A stretch of 64,000 bases of DNA from positions 62,001-126,000 of the forward strand of contig NZ_JSEE01000009.1 of the NCBI RefSeq assembly GCF_001625355.1, in the 5' to 3' direction. Position numbers and translations under genes: made by a program. Of this stretch, positions 38,191 to 49,751 are shown in pieces. Within the stretch, counting starts at the first letter, position 1. The number at the start of each line of letters is the position of its first letter. Source of the stretch: Marinomonas sp. TW1. Its GTDB lineage: Bacteria; Pseudomonadota; Gammaproteobacteria; Pseudomonadales; Marinomonadaceae. Under the pieces are notes generated by a model. The model was not told the origin of the DNA. It was given only the letters and a program-made list of their open reading frames with translations, and ran no database searches.

Positions 38191-39159
38191 ATGAAGATTG
38201 CCGTATTGGATGATTATCAAGACAGTGTTAGACATCTGGCCAGCTTCGCCTTGTTAAAAGATCATCAAGTGGTGATTTTCAATGACACTTTCAATGAGGA
38301 CGAATTGGTTGCGAAATTGGGCGATGTGGAGATCTTGGTACTGATCCGTGAACGGACTGTTATCACTGAAACGCTGCTAAAACGACTGCCTAACCTCAAA
38401 CTCATTAGTCAGACTGGTAAAGTCAGTAATCATTTAGACCCAGCATTGTGCCACCAGTATGGCGTGGAAGTAGCGGAAGGCGTCGGCTCTCCTGTGGCAC
38501 CGGCTGAGCTTTGCTGGGCTTTGATTATGGCGGCGAGTCGTCATATCCCAACCTATGTGAATCAGCTTCAGCAAGGTGAGTGGCAATCGTCGCAAACACT
38601 TGGTTTGGGGCGAACACTCAATGGCCAAACCTTGGGCATTTGGGGCTATGGAAAAATCGGCCAGCGCATTGCTCAATTTGCTAAAGTGTTTGGCATGCAG
38701 GTGATGGTATGGGGCCGTGAGGCGTCACGTGAAAAAGCCATGGCGGATGGTTTCTTGGCGGCGGAGTCGAAAGCGCAGTTTTTTCAATGTGCCGACATAG
38801 TATCTCTGCACCTGCGTCTTAACCCGGTTACTCAGTGCTGTGTGACAAAAGTGGATTTGGCGCAAATGAAAGTCGATTCTTTATTTGTGAACACCAGTCG
38901 TGCTGAGTTGGTTGAATCAGGGGCCTTGTATGACGAATTACGTCGAGTGCCAAGCAAGCGAGCCGCTGTGGATGTGTATGAAAATGAGCCAGCGAATGCA
39001 GACAATGAAGCTTTACTAAGTCTGCCAAATGTCTTGTGTACGCCGCATCTTGGCTATGTTGAGCAGAATAGTTACGAGCTGTATTTCAAGGCAGCTTTTG
39101 AAAATGCTGTGGCTTTCGCAGCAGGAAAACCACAGAACTTAGTTGCTCACTCTCAATAA
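38191..39159 (+). CDS. D-2-hydroxyacid dehydrogenase family protein
   Basis: 322 residues. NAD-binding domain with GIWGYGKIGQRIAQFAKVFG near 145-165. Catalytic residues are seen as Arg in NTSRAELVE, Glu in VYENEPA and His in TPHLGYVE. Substrate unknown; related proteins act on glyoxylate, hydroxypyruvate or phosphoglycerate. ATG at 38191 has AAGGAG 7 nt upstream; an upstream in-frame ATG at 38170 lacks one. The stop is only 3 bp from the codA stop on the other strand, with no terminator between. Confidence 0.87.
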   Translation: MKIAVLDDYQDSVRHLASFALLKDHQVVIFNDTFNEDELVAKLGDVEILVLIRERTVITETLLKRLPNLKLISQTGKVSNHLDPALCHQYGVEVAEGVGSPVAPAELCWALIMAASRHIPTYVNQLQQGEWQSSQTLGLGRTLNGQTLGIWGYGKIGQRIAQFAKVFGMQVMVWGREASREKAMADGFLAAESKAQFFQCADIVSLHLRLNPVTQCCVTKVDLAQMKVDSLFVNTSRAELVESGALYDELRRVPSKRAAVDVYENEPANADNEALLSLPNVLCTPHLGYVEQNSYELYFKAAFENAVAFAAGKPQNLVAHSQ

Positions 39160-39162
39160 GCG

Positions 39163-40413
39163 TTAGTTTGTTTGTACGTAGTTTGGCGTGAGAATTTTGG
39201 CTGCTTGACGTTGCATAATGATCTCGCCAGCTCGTATTGACAGTAGCACCTCACCTTGGCGACGAATGACGCTGTAATCGTCTTCGCCGTCCAACAATAT
39301 GCAGTTTGCCGCTTTACCCACCTCGATGCCGTAATCTTCTAAACACAAGGTTTTGGCGCTGTTGTCTGTGATTAGGTCCAGTGCTTGTCGATAGTCTTGA
39401 TAGCCCATCATTTGGCAAATATGCAGCGCAAAGTCTAAGGTTCTCAAAAGTTTGCCATTGCCCAAGGAATACCACGGATCAAAGATAGAATCTTGTCCTA
39501 AGCAGACATTCATTCCCGCTTCTAACAGCTCTTTTACTCGAGTCACCCCACGGCGTTTCGGAAAAGTGTCAAAGCGGCCTTGTAAGTGAATACTCTCTGT
39601 CGGACAAGAAATGAAATGGATGTTTGAATTTTTCAGTAAGCGGAACAGCTTTGAACAATAGGCATTATCATAAGAATGCATAGCGGTCGTGTGACTGGCG
39701 GTGACCTTGTGTCCCATATCGAATCTGAGAGCTTCGTAGGCAAGAAATTCCAAAAAACGCGAGTTGGGATCGTCAATTTCATCGCAGTGAACATCCACCA
39801 AACGATCGTACTTTCGCGCCAATCCGATTAAGGTTTTGACGGACTCTTCGCCGAGTTCTCTGGTGTATTCAAAGTGTGGGATTCCACCCACCACATCGGC
39901 GCCTATTTCCAGCGCTTGTTCCATTAAATTCAGCCCGTTGGGATAAGACAGCATGCCGTCTTGAGGAAAGGCGACCACTTGAATGTCGATTTTGTCTTTC
40001 AATTCATCGCGAATGGCACACAGCGTTTTGATTCCAATCAAACTTGGGTCTGTGGTGTCGGCATGGGTACGAATGGCTTGTACGCCATTTTGTACCAATA
40101 ATTCAATGGTGGAGATGACGCGGCGACGAATGTCGGCTTCGTTGAGCATGGGCTTACGTTGACGCCAGCGTTCGATACCTTCAAATAAAGTGCCGCTCTG
40201 GTTCCACTCAGGTTCCCCTGCCGTCAGTGTGGCGTCTAGATGAATATGGGGTTCTACGAAGGGCGCACAAATAAGGTTGTGTTGTGCATCTATTTGTCCT
40301 TCAGTGACGCTAATCGTTTGTGTCTGCGCTGTGATTTTTGTGAATACACCATGTTCAATATCGAGTGTAAAAAGCTCAGATTGGTGACGTAAACGGGCGT
40401 TGATAATCTGCAT
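39163..40413 (-). CDS. codA: Cytosine deaminase
   Basis: 416 residues, amidohydrolase superfamily. Converts cytosine to uracil for pyrimidine salvage and nitrogen release. Metal ligands lie in PFVEPHIHLDA near residue 55-62, HCDEID near 205, and SHTTAMHSYDN near 238; the Asp ligand is in LGQDSIFDPWYSLGNG near 305. Length and motifs match E. coli CodA. Third gene of the codB-pucR-codA unit, 8 bp after pucR. Confidence 0.93.
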   Translation of the reverse strand: MQIINARLRHQSELFTLDIEHGVFTKITAQTQTISVTEGQIDAQHNLICAPFVEPHIHLDATLTAGEPEWNQSGTLFEGIERWRQRKPMLNEADIRRRVISTIELLVQNGVQAIRTHADTTDPSLIGIKTLCAIRDELKDKIDIQVVAFPQDGMLSYPNGLNLMEQALEIGADVVGGIPHFEYTRELGEESVKTLIGLARKYDRLVDVHCDEIDDPNSRFLEFLAYEALRFDMGHKVTASHTTAMHSYDNAYCSKLFRLLKNSNIHFISCPTESIHLQGRFDTFPKRRGVTRVKELLEAGMNVCLGQDSIFDPWYSLGNGKLLRTLDFALHICQMMGYQDYRQALDLITDNSAKTLCLEDYGIEVGKAANCILLDGEDDYSVIRRQGEVLLSIRAGEIIMQRQAAKILTPNYVQTN

Positions 40414-40421
40414 AAGTGTCC

Positions 40422-41663
40422 TTAATCTTCGGTCAATAATGGGCTTTGATCATCCAAATTATGATGGTGAAATAAAATTTGCTCGATCAACAGAGCGTTT
40501 TGTAAATTCAGTCGACTAAAAGGGTCCTGCAAAGAATAGCCGAGTTTTTGTTCAATGCGTCCCAAACGATAACTTAGGGTATTACGATGAACACCCATAG
40601 CATCGGCGGTCTGCTGCAAATGCCCAAAGTGGTTGAAATAGTGCTCAAGGGTACTTTTCATTTCTAAACTAGTGGCATCTCGTCCAAAGCACAAGTCACC
40701 TAGATGCTGTTTGCAAAAGTCAGCCAACATGTTGCGTTGTGGAATGGCGGCAAACAGTTGTGCAATGCCCAGTTGCTCATAGAAAAACAGTTTTTGATGA
40801 GGGTGCTTTATGGCAAATTGCAAGGCTTGTCTGGCTTCTTCAACGGCCGCAGACAAGTCCTCCAAACCTTGTTTTTGACTGCTGACTCCCATACTCAAAG
40901 CCAAATCTGGAAAGTGAGATTGTAGGCGTTCACGCAATTGCGCAAGGTCTTCATACAGTTCGGTGAGTTCATTTTTCTGAGTAGGCCACACGGCCAGTAA
41001 GCCTTTTTCATCAGACAGGACAGGCCACTCAATATGACGGCGTTTTAATAAGGCTTCTAATGCTTGCTCAATGTGTTGGGATTGCTGAAGTTGTTTGCTG
41101 GTAGACGGTACTTCAACGTCGGCGTTGTGGCGGTAACTTAATGATAAACCAACGAACGCAGATTGACTGCTGATGCCAAGATCTTTGGCTCGGAGGTGAA
41201 TCAATTCAGGGGCTTGTTGGAAACCATTTATCAACTTGCTTAAAAATAAGCGAACAGATTTACCTAATAAGTTATCTTGCACTATGGCGTTACTGATGAT
41301 TTCGGTTACCACCACCATCTTCAAGTTATAGGGTTGTTCAAATAAGGGGATTTGGTAGTGGTTGGCTAATTCCAACACAGATTTGGGGATTTTTTGAATG
41401 AATTCAGGCCCAGTCAGGATGACCACGCCCGCTACTTGGCTTTGTGCGGCTTCACGAATGAGCTGACCGAGGTTTTGTTCGTCTCGAGTGTGATTGATGC
41501 CGGTGACGAACACCAATTCACCACCGCTGACCCAGGCTTGAATGGATTCGTTTTCAGCAACGTAAGGCCAACGCACTATGCGTTGACCTCCGCTGAGCCC
41601 AGCTCGGAAAGAAATGCTTTCTAAACCGGGTAGTTTGGGAATATCAGCACAATTGATGCTCAT
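40422..41663 (-). CDS. PucR-family transcriptional regulator
   Basis: 413 residues. N-terminal PucR-type ligand-binding domain (IVRWPYVAENESIQAWVSGG, GVVILTGPEFIQKIP), a central GGDEF-like/CdaR-type region, and C-terminal HTH_30 (LQQTADAMGVHRNTLSYRLG). Bacillus PucR controls purine catabolism; here the position inside a cytosine operon suggests it senses cytosine, uracil or a related base. The ATG at 41663 overlaps the codB stop (ATGA); longer upstream frames run inside codB and are rejected. Confidence 0.88.
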   Translation of the reverse strand: MSINCADIPKLPGLESISFRAGLSGGQRIVRWPYVAENESIQAWVSGGELVFVTGINHTRDEQNLGQLIREAAQSQVAGVVILTGPEFIQKIPKSVLELANHYQIPLFEQPYNLKMVVVTEIISNAIVQDNLLGKSVRLFLSKLINGFQQAPELIHLRAKDLGISSQSAFVGLSLSYRHNADVEVPSTSKQLQQSQHIEQALEALLKRRHIEWPVLSDEKGLLAVWPTQKNELTELYEDLAQLRERLQSHFPDLALSMGVSSQKQGLEDLSAAVEEARQALQFAIKHPHQKLFFYEQLGIAQLFAAIPQRNMLADFCKQHLGDLCFGRDATSLEMKSTLEHYFNHFGHLQQTADAMGVHRNTLSYRLGRIEQKLGYSLQDPFSRLNLQNALLIEQILFHHHNLDDQSPLLTED

Positions 41664-42916
41664 GAATGCTTCACGGCTGTTCGCGGTTGGTTTTGTGTGA
41701 TCAAGGTGAGCACAGCATAGACCAGAATAGCACTGATCACACCAACGATAGGTGGCAATACCGGTGAGGTGTAAGCCGCAGCGGAAGCAATGACATACGC
41801 CACTAACCCAGGCCAATGAAAGGCGGGTAATTGACTGGATTCAAGACTTGGATACTGACCCTTATGACGAATCCAGAAGTCTGCCATGATAATGCCGCCA
41901 ATGGGGGGGATAAAGGTGCCAAGCAAAACTAAGAAAGGAATTAAGAAATTGTACATACCAAAGACGGCAAGCAAGGTGCCAATGGCTGCGCCTACCAGAG
42001 TCACGGTGCGGCGTTTATCAGTACGCACTAGGTTGCAACCCGCTACGGCAAAGTTGTAAATGGTATTGTCTTGTGTGGTCCATATGTTCATAAACAACAT
42101 CAGTACCGCTAATACCAAAAAGCCTTGCGCTAACATAACATCCACAATGTCGGCTTGTTGATAGATAAGCGTTCCCAACGCCCCAGTGAGTACCATAAGA
42201 CCATTACCAATGAAAAACGCCGCCATGGTGGCGATAATAGCGACCTTGCCACTGCTGGCAAAACGGCTCCAGTTGGTCGCTTGTGTGCCACCACTAATAA
42301 AAGTACCAATCACTATGGTAACGGCCGCCGTGAAGCTGAGGCTTTCTGTGGTTTCAATGTTCAACAACCCCGTCATGCCACCTACATCCACTAGGCCAGT
42401 GTAAAGACTGATTAAAATAAAGATCAGCATCAAAGGCACGGCAAAGCGAGACAAAATATCCATACCTTTGAAGCCAATCATGGCGGTAATGCAAAATGCC
42501 ATTCCGAATAGAATCATTAACGGCGTTTGCCAGCTTTCCGTTATGCCTGTGACTTTTACCAGCACAATGGCTAAGGTTGCGGTTCCCCAAGCGTACCAAC
42601 CAATCTGGGTGAAACCCAATACGAAATCCGACAATTTACTGCCCACTTCGCCAAAACAGTAACGTCCCATCAGAACACTGTTCAAGCCGCTTTTAAAGGC
42701 AATATAAGCCAGCGCTGAGGCGTAGGCACCAAGCAAAAAATTGCCCAATAATATGACCCACAAGAGCTCAGAAAAAGAAAAAGCCTTACCTAATGTTCCT
42801 CCAGCCCACATGGTGGCGGTGAAAAAGGTAAAACCCAACAAGACAAACGCCATAGGCAATAGACCTCGGCGCGCACTTTGCGGAACTTCAGATAACGGAT
42901 AATCAGACTGGTTCAT
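41660..42916 (-). CDS. codB: Cytosine permease
   Basis: 418-residue NCS1 transporter with 12 hydrophobic segments: PLSEVPQSARRGLLPMAFVL start, the cation-binding ATMWAGGTLGKAFSF region, and the substrate segment GGTQATNWSRFASSG near 213-225. Closest in pattern to E. coli CodB, importing cytosine with Na+ or H+. GGAG precedes the ATG. First gene of the unit, overlapped by pucR and followed by codA, so uptake, regulation and deamination are encoded together. Confidence 0.92.
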   Translation of the reverse strand: MNQSDYPLSEVPQSARRGLLPMAFVLLGFTFFTATMWAGGTLGKAFSFSELLWVILLGNFLLGAYASALAYIAFKSGLNSVLMGRYCFGEVGSKLSDFVLGFTQIGWYAWGTATLAIVLVKVTGITESWQTPLMILFGMAFCITAMIGFKGMDILSRFAVPLMLIFILISLYTGLVDVGGMTGLLNIETTESLSFTAAVTIVIGTFISGGTQATNWSRFASSGKVAIIATMAAFFIGNGLMVLTGALGTLIYQQADIVDVMLAQGFLVLAVLMLFMNIWTTQDNTIYNFAVAGCNLVRTDKRRTVTLVGAAIGTLLAVFGMYNFLIPFLVLLGTFIPPIGGIIMADFWIRHKGQYPSLESSQLPAFHWPGLVAYVIASAAAYTSPVLPPIVGVISAILVYAVLTLITQNQPRTAVKHS

Positions 42917-45505
<2,589 letters not shown>

Positions 45506-45568
45506 CTCCTAAGAGAAAAGTGAATGATTCTAATGGATTGATTCTCATTTTCTCGTGTTACCACGCAA

Positions 45569-45600
45569 AGCCCTGCTACTAAAAAGTAGTGGGGCTTTTT
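45569..45600 (+). terminator. Rho-independent terminator after katG
   Basis: Twelve-pair stem with two G-U pairs (45569-45580 with 45585-45596), AAAA loop, then a T run. Confidence 0.88.
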
Positions 45601-45761
45601 ATTTGATGTCTGCTCTGTTCTAAAAAGTGGTTAGCCGTGGCATGGCAGAGTTTTCTCGTCGAGATTTGAATCTTTGCCTTAAAGAACAATTAACTGAATG
45701 AAATTTGTCTGTCATACACTGATGTTCGTTATGAGAATGGCATTTGGGATTTTGTAATAAT

Positions 45762-45790
45762 TTGTCAAAATCTATCCTGTTTAATATAAA
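45762..45790 (+). promoter_or_regulatory. Sigma-70 promoter of the dCache chemoreceptor gene
   Basis: TTGTCA, 17-bp spacer, TATAAA, near-consensus, 61 bp before the start codon. No sigma-28 (flagellar) motif was seen. Confidence 0.6.
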
Positions 45791-45851
45791 GAACAGTAAT
45801 AATCGCGTTTTATTATCTCTTTCTCATCGTATTTTTGTGCAGGGTTAAAAT

Positions 45852-47741
45852 ATGAAAGTATCTCACAAGGTTGTTATGGCGGCGTCACTGGTCGTTGTGT
45901 TTGCCTTTTCACTCTATTCTTTTGTTCAGTATCAAAGTTTAAAGTCCGCTTTGTATGAAAAAACAGAAGTCAGTACGCAAGAAAGCAGTAAGGCTTTGGC
46001 ATTGCAAATTAACAACTGGCTGAACGCTAAGTTGGCGATGATAGATTTAGCTGCGCAAAATATTGATGCGAATTTCAGTAAGCAAAAAATTGTGGATACC
46101 TTTAATTTACCCCTTTATAAAAATGAGTTTTTGCTGCTGTTTGGTGGTTTAGAGTCTGAAAATGGCAAGGCCATAAGTAATGACCCTTCTTGGGTCCCTC
46201 CAACCGATTGGGATGCTCGTAAACGCCCTTGGTATGCCACGGCAAAACCTCATGATCGTGCGGTGTTAACTGCGCCTTATGAAGATGCGGCAACGGGTGA
46301 AGTGTTGATCTCTGTCGTTGCTAGGGTCACTGATAAAGGACAGTTTAAAGGGGCGTTTGGTGGAGACTTAAGCTTAAATGTGGTTTCTGATGCAGTGAAC
46401 TCTTTGAACTTTAACGAAACGGGTTACGCCTTTTTGATCAATAAAGACGGCAAAATCATCAGTCACCCAGATATTGAATTGAATGGCAAATCTGTGTCGG
46501 ATTTACTTCAGGGTGGTAAGCCGAAAATGACGACCGCACTGGTGTCCAAAAAACTGACTGACGGAACGAATGTCTATGTGACGTTCAGTCCGTTAGAAAA
46601 TTTATACGGGGCGAATTGGTATGTTGGTGTGGTGCTAGATGAGAATAAATTATTTGCCGATGTACGTTCGTTCGGTTGGGTTGCATTCTTTAGTACCTTA
46701 ATTGCTGTGTTACTAGTGTCTGTTGTTTTGTATTTGGTTATCACCAAGTTGTTGCAACCGTTACGAGCCTTGCAGAATTCTTTGCAAGAAATCAACGATG
46801 GTAATGGTGATCTCACGAAACGCTTAGAAGTGAATCGTAATGATGAATTTGGTGTGGTGTCGGATGAGTTTAATAAGTTCGTAGCGCATTTGCAGACGTT
46901 AATTACAGAGGTTAAGGGACGCTCTCTAAAAGTCCGTGAGAATACAGATAAAACTGCGGCTTCTGCGAATCAGTCTGCCAATGCTCTTTACACGCAGTTA
47001 AGTGAGTTAGACCAGTTGGCCACCGCCATGCATCAAATGTCAGCCACCGCACACGATGTTGCCGATAATGCTCAAGCTGCGGCTGGACGCGCCAATCAAG
47101 CGGATGTGGCGGCGAAAGATGGTCAGCAAGTGGTCGAGCAGACAACAGCATCGATTGCCCGTTTGACCGAGCGCATGGGTGAGGTAGTCGAGACCATCAA
47201 TGAATTGGTGGGCTACAGTAATAACATCGAGTCTATCTTGACGGTTATCACGGACATTGCGGATCAGACGAACTTATTGGCACTGAATGCGGCGATTGAA
47301 GCGGCGCGTGCGGGAGAGCAGGGGCGTGGTTTTGCGGTGGTAGCGGATGAGGTAAGAACCTTGGCTTCGAAAACGCAAGAATCTACCGAGCAGATTCAGA
47401 CCATGATTCAACAGTTGCAAAATGGTGTACGTTTGGCAGAAAAAGTTATCTTAGAGAATCGTGAAGACGCAACACTGACTCAAGAAGTGTCGACCACAGC
47501 GAAAGCCTCTTTAGAGGTCATACGCAGCAGCATCAATGAAATTAATGATATGACGGTACAAATTGCCGCCGCAGCGGAACAGCAAAGTGCGACGTCCAAT
47601 GAGATTAATCGTAACACTACGAATATTCGTGACATCAGTCAGACCATTTCTGAAGCTGTGGGTGATCAATCTAAACTATGTGAAACCATGGTTGGCATCA
47701 CCACAGAACAAGCTAAGTCATTAGACAAGTTTAAGGTGTAA
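45852..47741 (+). CDS. Methyl-accepting chemotaxis protein with dCache_1 domain
   Basis: 629 residues: membrane helix about 8-25, dCache_1 ligand domain about 35-270, helix about 273-297, HAMP, then signalling domain with tip [20 protein letters not shown]. The ligand domain has [10 protein letters not shown] followed 15 residues later by Tyr in TAPYED and 29 residues after that by Asp in FGGDLS, the spacing of the amino-acid-binding motif known from PctA-type receptors, but the first Tyr is replaced by Trp. Amino acid or amine sensing is therefore inferred. Expressed alone. Confidence 0.93.
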   Translation: MKVSHKVVMAASLVVVFAFSLYSFVQYQSLKSALYEKTEVSTQESSKALALQINNWLNAKLAMIDLAAQNIDANFSKQKIVDTFNLPLYKNEFLLLFGGLESENGKAISNDPSWVPPTDWDARKRPWYATAKPHDRAVLTAPYEDAATGEVLISVVARVTDKGQFKGAFGGDLSLNVVSDAVNSLNFNETGYAFLINKDGKIISHPDIELNGKSVSDLLQGGKPKMTTALVSKKLTDGTNVYVTFSPLENLYGANWYVGVVLDENKLFADVRSFGWVAFFSTLIAVLLVSVVLYLVITKLLQPLRALQNSLQEINDGNGDLTKRLEVNRNDEFGVVSDEFNKFVAHLQTLITEVKGRSLKVRENTDKTAASANQSANALYTQLSELDQLATAMHQMSATAHDVADNAQAAAGRANQADVAAKDGQQVVEQTTASIARLTERMGEVVETINELVGYSNNIESILTVITDIADQTNLLALNAAIEAARAGEQGRGFAVVADEVRTLASKTQESTEQIQTMIQQLQNGVRLAEKVILENREDATLTQEVSTTAKASLEVIRSSINEINDMTVQIAAAAEQQSATSNEINRNTTNIRDISQTISEAVGDQSKLCETMVGITTEQAKSLDKFKV

Positions 47742-47775
47742 CCTCTTAAGCTTTATTTAAAGCCTCATATAGCCA

Positions 47776-47809
47776 AGCCAAACAGAATGTTCTGTTTGGC
47801 TTTTTTTTT
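47776..47809 (+). terminator. Rho-independent terminator after the dCache chemoreceptor gene
   Basis: Twelve complementary positions on each side (47776-47787 and 47790-47801) followed by nine T; a textbook terminator. Confidence 0.93.
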
Positions 47810-47893
47810 GTATAAATCATCCTATCAGCTTGTTTCATCACGCTTTTGTCATCTTCCTTAGTTAGTCTGTCATTTTTAGGATCTGAGACACAA

Positions 47894-48364
47894 ATGAAGT
47901 TTGAAGGTTTGCATGCATTGGCCTTGATAGAAGGTGTCAAAGGGGTAATTGCCTTGACGCTTGCTTTCTTCGTGTACTTTTTATCTGGGCAAGATTTGCA
48001 TGCGATTGTGTTGGAAAGAATGCGCGTTTTGGCTATGTCTGAGCAAAGTCATTACTCCCAATGGCTATTAATGCTTGCTGATAACGTGTCTCGAGGCCGT
48101 TTTCCTATGTTTACGAGTTTGGCATTGTTATACGCCAGTTTTCGTTTTGTTATGGCTTACGGGCTTTGGTTTCACTTACGGTGGACGGAATGGTTTGCCT
48201 TTGTCAGTGGCTGTTTGTATATCCCATTTGAACTCTATGCGATTTATCAAGACGTGAGCAAAGTGAGCAATTGGATGATTTTACTCTTTAATGTCTTGGT
48301 TGTGAGTTATTTGTTTTGGGTGTTGAAACGCGACAAACCTAAACCATTAAGGCAAGCGATCTAG
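47894..48364 (+). CDS. DUF2127 family membrane protein
   Basis: 156 residues with four hydrophobic segments. GLHALALIEGVKGVIAL at the start and the RWTEWFAFVSGCLYIPFELY block fit DUF2127. Function unknown. The ATG at 47894 starts the conserved part; a TTG at 47846 would add 16 poorly supported residues. The ribosome site is weak. It stands alone between the chemoreceptor terminator and the convergent RpiR-type gene. Confidence 0.8.
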   Translation: MKFEGLHALALIEGVKGVIALTLAFFVYFLSGQDLHAIVLERMRVLAMSEQSHYSQWLLMLADNVSRGRFPMFTSLALLYASFRFVMAYGLWFHLRWTEWFAFVSGCLYIPFELYAIYQDVSKVSNWMILLFNVLVVSYLFWVLKRDKPKPLRQAI

Positions 48365-48433
48365 TCAAGTGTTAGCTGTTAGCTAGGAGTGCTTACTCTA
48401 AACAAGCGCTCACTTAATGATGTTAGGTGTGTC

Positions 48434-49300
48434 CTAATGCTTCCACTGTATCTGTTTGGTGTCGCCAATCTGACCATCTGCATTTAATCGGTATGCCAGT
48501 GACACTAATAAGGTTTGTGCCAATGTCATGGAAGAGGTTAGGGAGCGAAATCCCATGACTTCGGCTTCTTTAATGTCAAAACACACATCAGACATGCCGG
48601 CCAAAGGGCTGATTTTGCTGTCGGTAATGGCGATGACTTTCGCCCCTGCAGCATAGGCGTATTCACTGACTGTGACGGTTTCTTGTGCGTAAGGACTGAA
48701 GGTTGTGGCTATGATCACATCATCTTTGCGAATGTTACTGGCTTGCTCTACCAACATGCCGCCGCCGCCGTCGATCAAGTGCGTCGTTTTATTAAGGTGG
48801 CGTAAGCTGTAAGCAAAATAACTGGAAATTGGAAACGCACGACGCAGACCAATCAAATAAATGTTTTGCGCGTGTTCAAGCAAATCGACCGCCGCATTTA
48901 GGGCATCAGGAGAAAACTGATGCGCCATGTGGCTCATTGAAAAGGCATTACTACTGCTAAATTCACTCAGTACATCGCTGGCGCTGATGTTATTGCCAGC
49001 AGTGCTTTTGTTCATTTTTACCCGTTCGCTATAGCTGGCGGTGGACGTTTGTTCCACCAAAGATTGGCGAAACAGATTTTGCATCTCTGTAAAGCCATTA
49101 TATTCAAACGCAGCAGCAAAGCGTACTAAAGTAGAAGGGGGGACCCCACATTGCTGGGCAAGACTGGCAACGGTTTCCAAAGCGACCGTGTTGGGATGTT
49201 CCAATAAAAAGCGTGCGACTTGTTGTAAACGTTTGGACAGATTGTCGTAGTTACGACTAATGGCTTGTTGTAATTGCTCAAGGCTAGAAGGTGCGGCCAA
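48434..49300 (-). CDS. RpiR/MurR-family regulator, probable controller of the iol locus
   Basis: 288 residues: N-terminal RpiR helix-turn-helix (VASLAQQCGVPPSTLVRFAA) and C-terminal SIS sugar-phosphate domain (IYLIGLRRAFPISSYFAYSL, IIATTFSPYAQETVTVSEYA). Such regulators often repress inositol genes in proteobacteria (IolR type) and sense a phosphorylated intermediate. TTG at 49300 is preferred because AAGGAG lies 7 nt upstream; ATG at 49318 and 49348 are alternatives without a good site. Divergent from the inositol operon with clear dyads between. Confidence 0.86.
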   Translation of the reverse strand: MAAPSSLEQLQQAISRNYDNLSKRLQQVARFLLEHPNTVALETVASLAQQCGVPPSTLVRFAAAFEYNGFTEMQNLFRQSLVEQTSTASYSERVKMNKSTAGNNISASDVLSEFSSSNAFSMSHMAHQFSPDALNAAVDLLEHAQNIYLIGLRRAFPISSYFAYSLRHLNKTTHLIDGGGGMLVEQASNIRKDDVIIATTFSPYAQETVTVSEYAYAAGAKVIAITDSKISPLAGMSDVCFDIKEAEVMGFRSLTSSMTLAQTLLVSLAYRLNADGQIGDTKQIQWKH

Positions 49301-49383
49301 AGTAGCTCTCCTTATCATTATTAGAGTTTTATATGGAGATGCTGACAATGGGCATTCCGATTGAGACTGCTATCAAGTGATTT

Positions 49384-49398
49384 CCTCATACTATGAGG
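49384..49398. promoter_or_regulatory. Perfect 15-bp palindrome, candidate operator
   Basis: CCTCATA-C-TATGAGG with 7-bp arms, 84 bp before the regulator start and about 190 bp before the inositol operon promoter. Could serve autoregulation of the RpiR-type gene. Confidence 0.5.
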
Positions 49399-49586
49399 TT
49401 CTGGCATGAAAGCAGCCAATTCTTATGTACAAATGTTAGAACCTACGTTTCAAAAAAGCAAATTAAATGAACGGCTTGTTTTTCTCGTAGGAATTTTCTA
49501 TCCCTCTGTTTTTAAAGTCTTTTATTTTCTTAATTTGATCTGTAATAAGAAAGCGATTAAAAAAATCAAAATATTTTTTTTATTTG

Positions 49587-49633
49587 TTGAAATTTTTGAA
49601 ATAAATATTCTATTATTGTTCTGTTGTTGAAAT
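49587..49633 (+). promoter_or_regulatory. Inositol operon promoter with TTGAAAT repeats
   Basis: TTGAAA (49587) and TATTAT (49611) are 18 bp apart, a fair sigma-70 promoter. TTGAAAT occurs three times, at 49587, 49596 and 49627, so the repeats overlap the promoter as expected for a repressor that binds GAAA elements. Inference. Confidence 0.45.
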
Positions 49634-49751
49634 AAACGATAAATATAAAAACAAACTTTGTTTCGGCGCAGGTAAGCATTCCACCGCTGAACAAGATATG
49701 GATGAAACATGGGACCCCTTTAATGAGGGTTTTGTTTAGAGGTAAAAGTCG

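Larger units (their letters stand above)
45506..45851. other. Intergenic region between katG and a chemoreceptor gene
   Basis: 346 bp without a gene. It contains the katG terminator at 45569-45600 and a good promoter at 45762-45790 for the chemoreceptor; nothing else is recognised. Confidence 0.6.
49301..49751. other. Regulatory region between rpiR-type gene and inositol operon
   Basis: 451 bp, very AT-rich, without a credible gene; an open frame at 49406-49630 is low-complexity and judged spurious. It holds a perfect 15-bp palindrome and a promoter with repeated TTGAAAT motifs, listed separately. Confidence 0.6.

Noticed and set aside
49406-49630. 74-codon open frame between the RpiR-type gene and the inositol operon
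   Set aside because: Extremely AT-rich, low-complexity hydrophobic translation, no ribosome site, and it overlaps the predicted inositol promoter.
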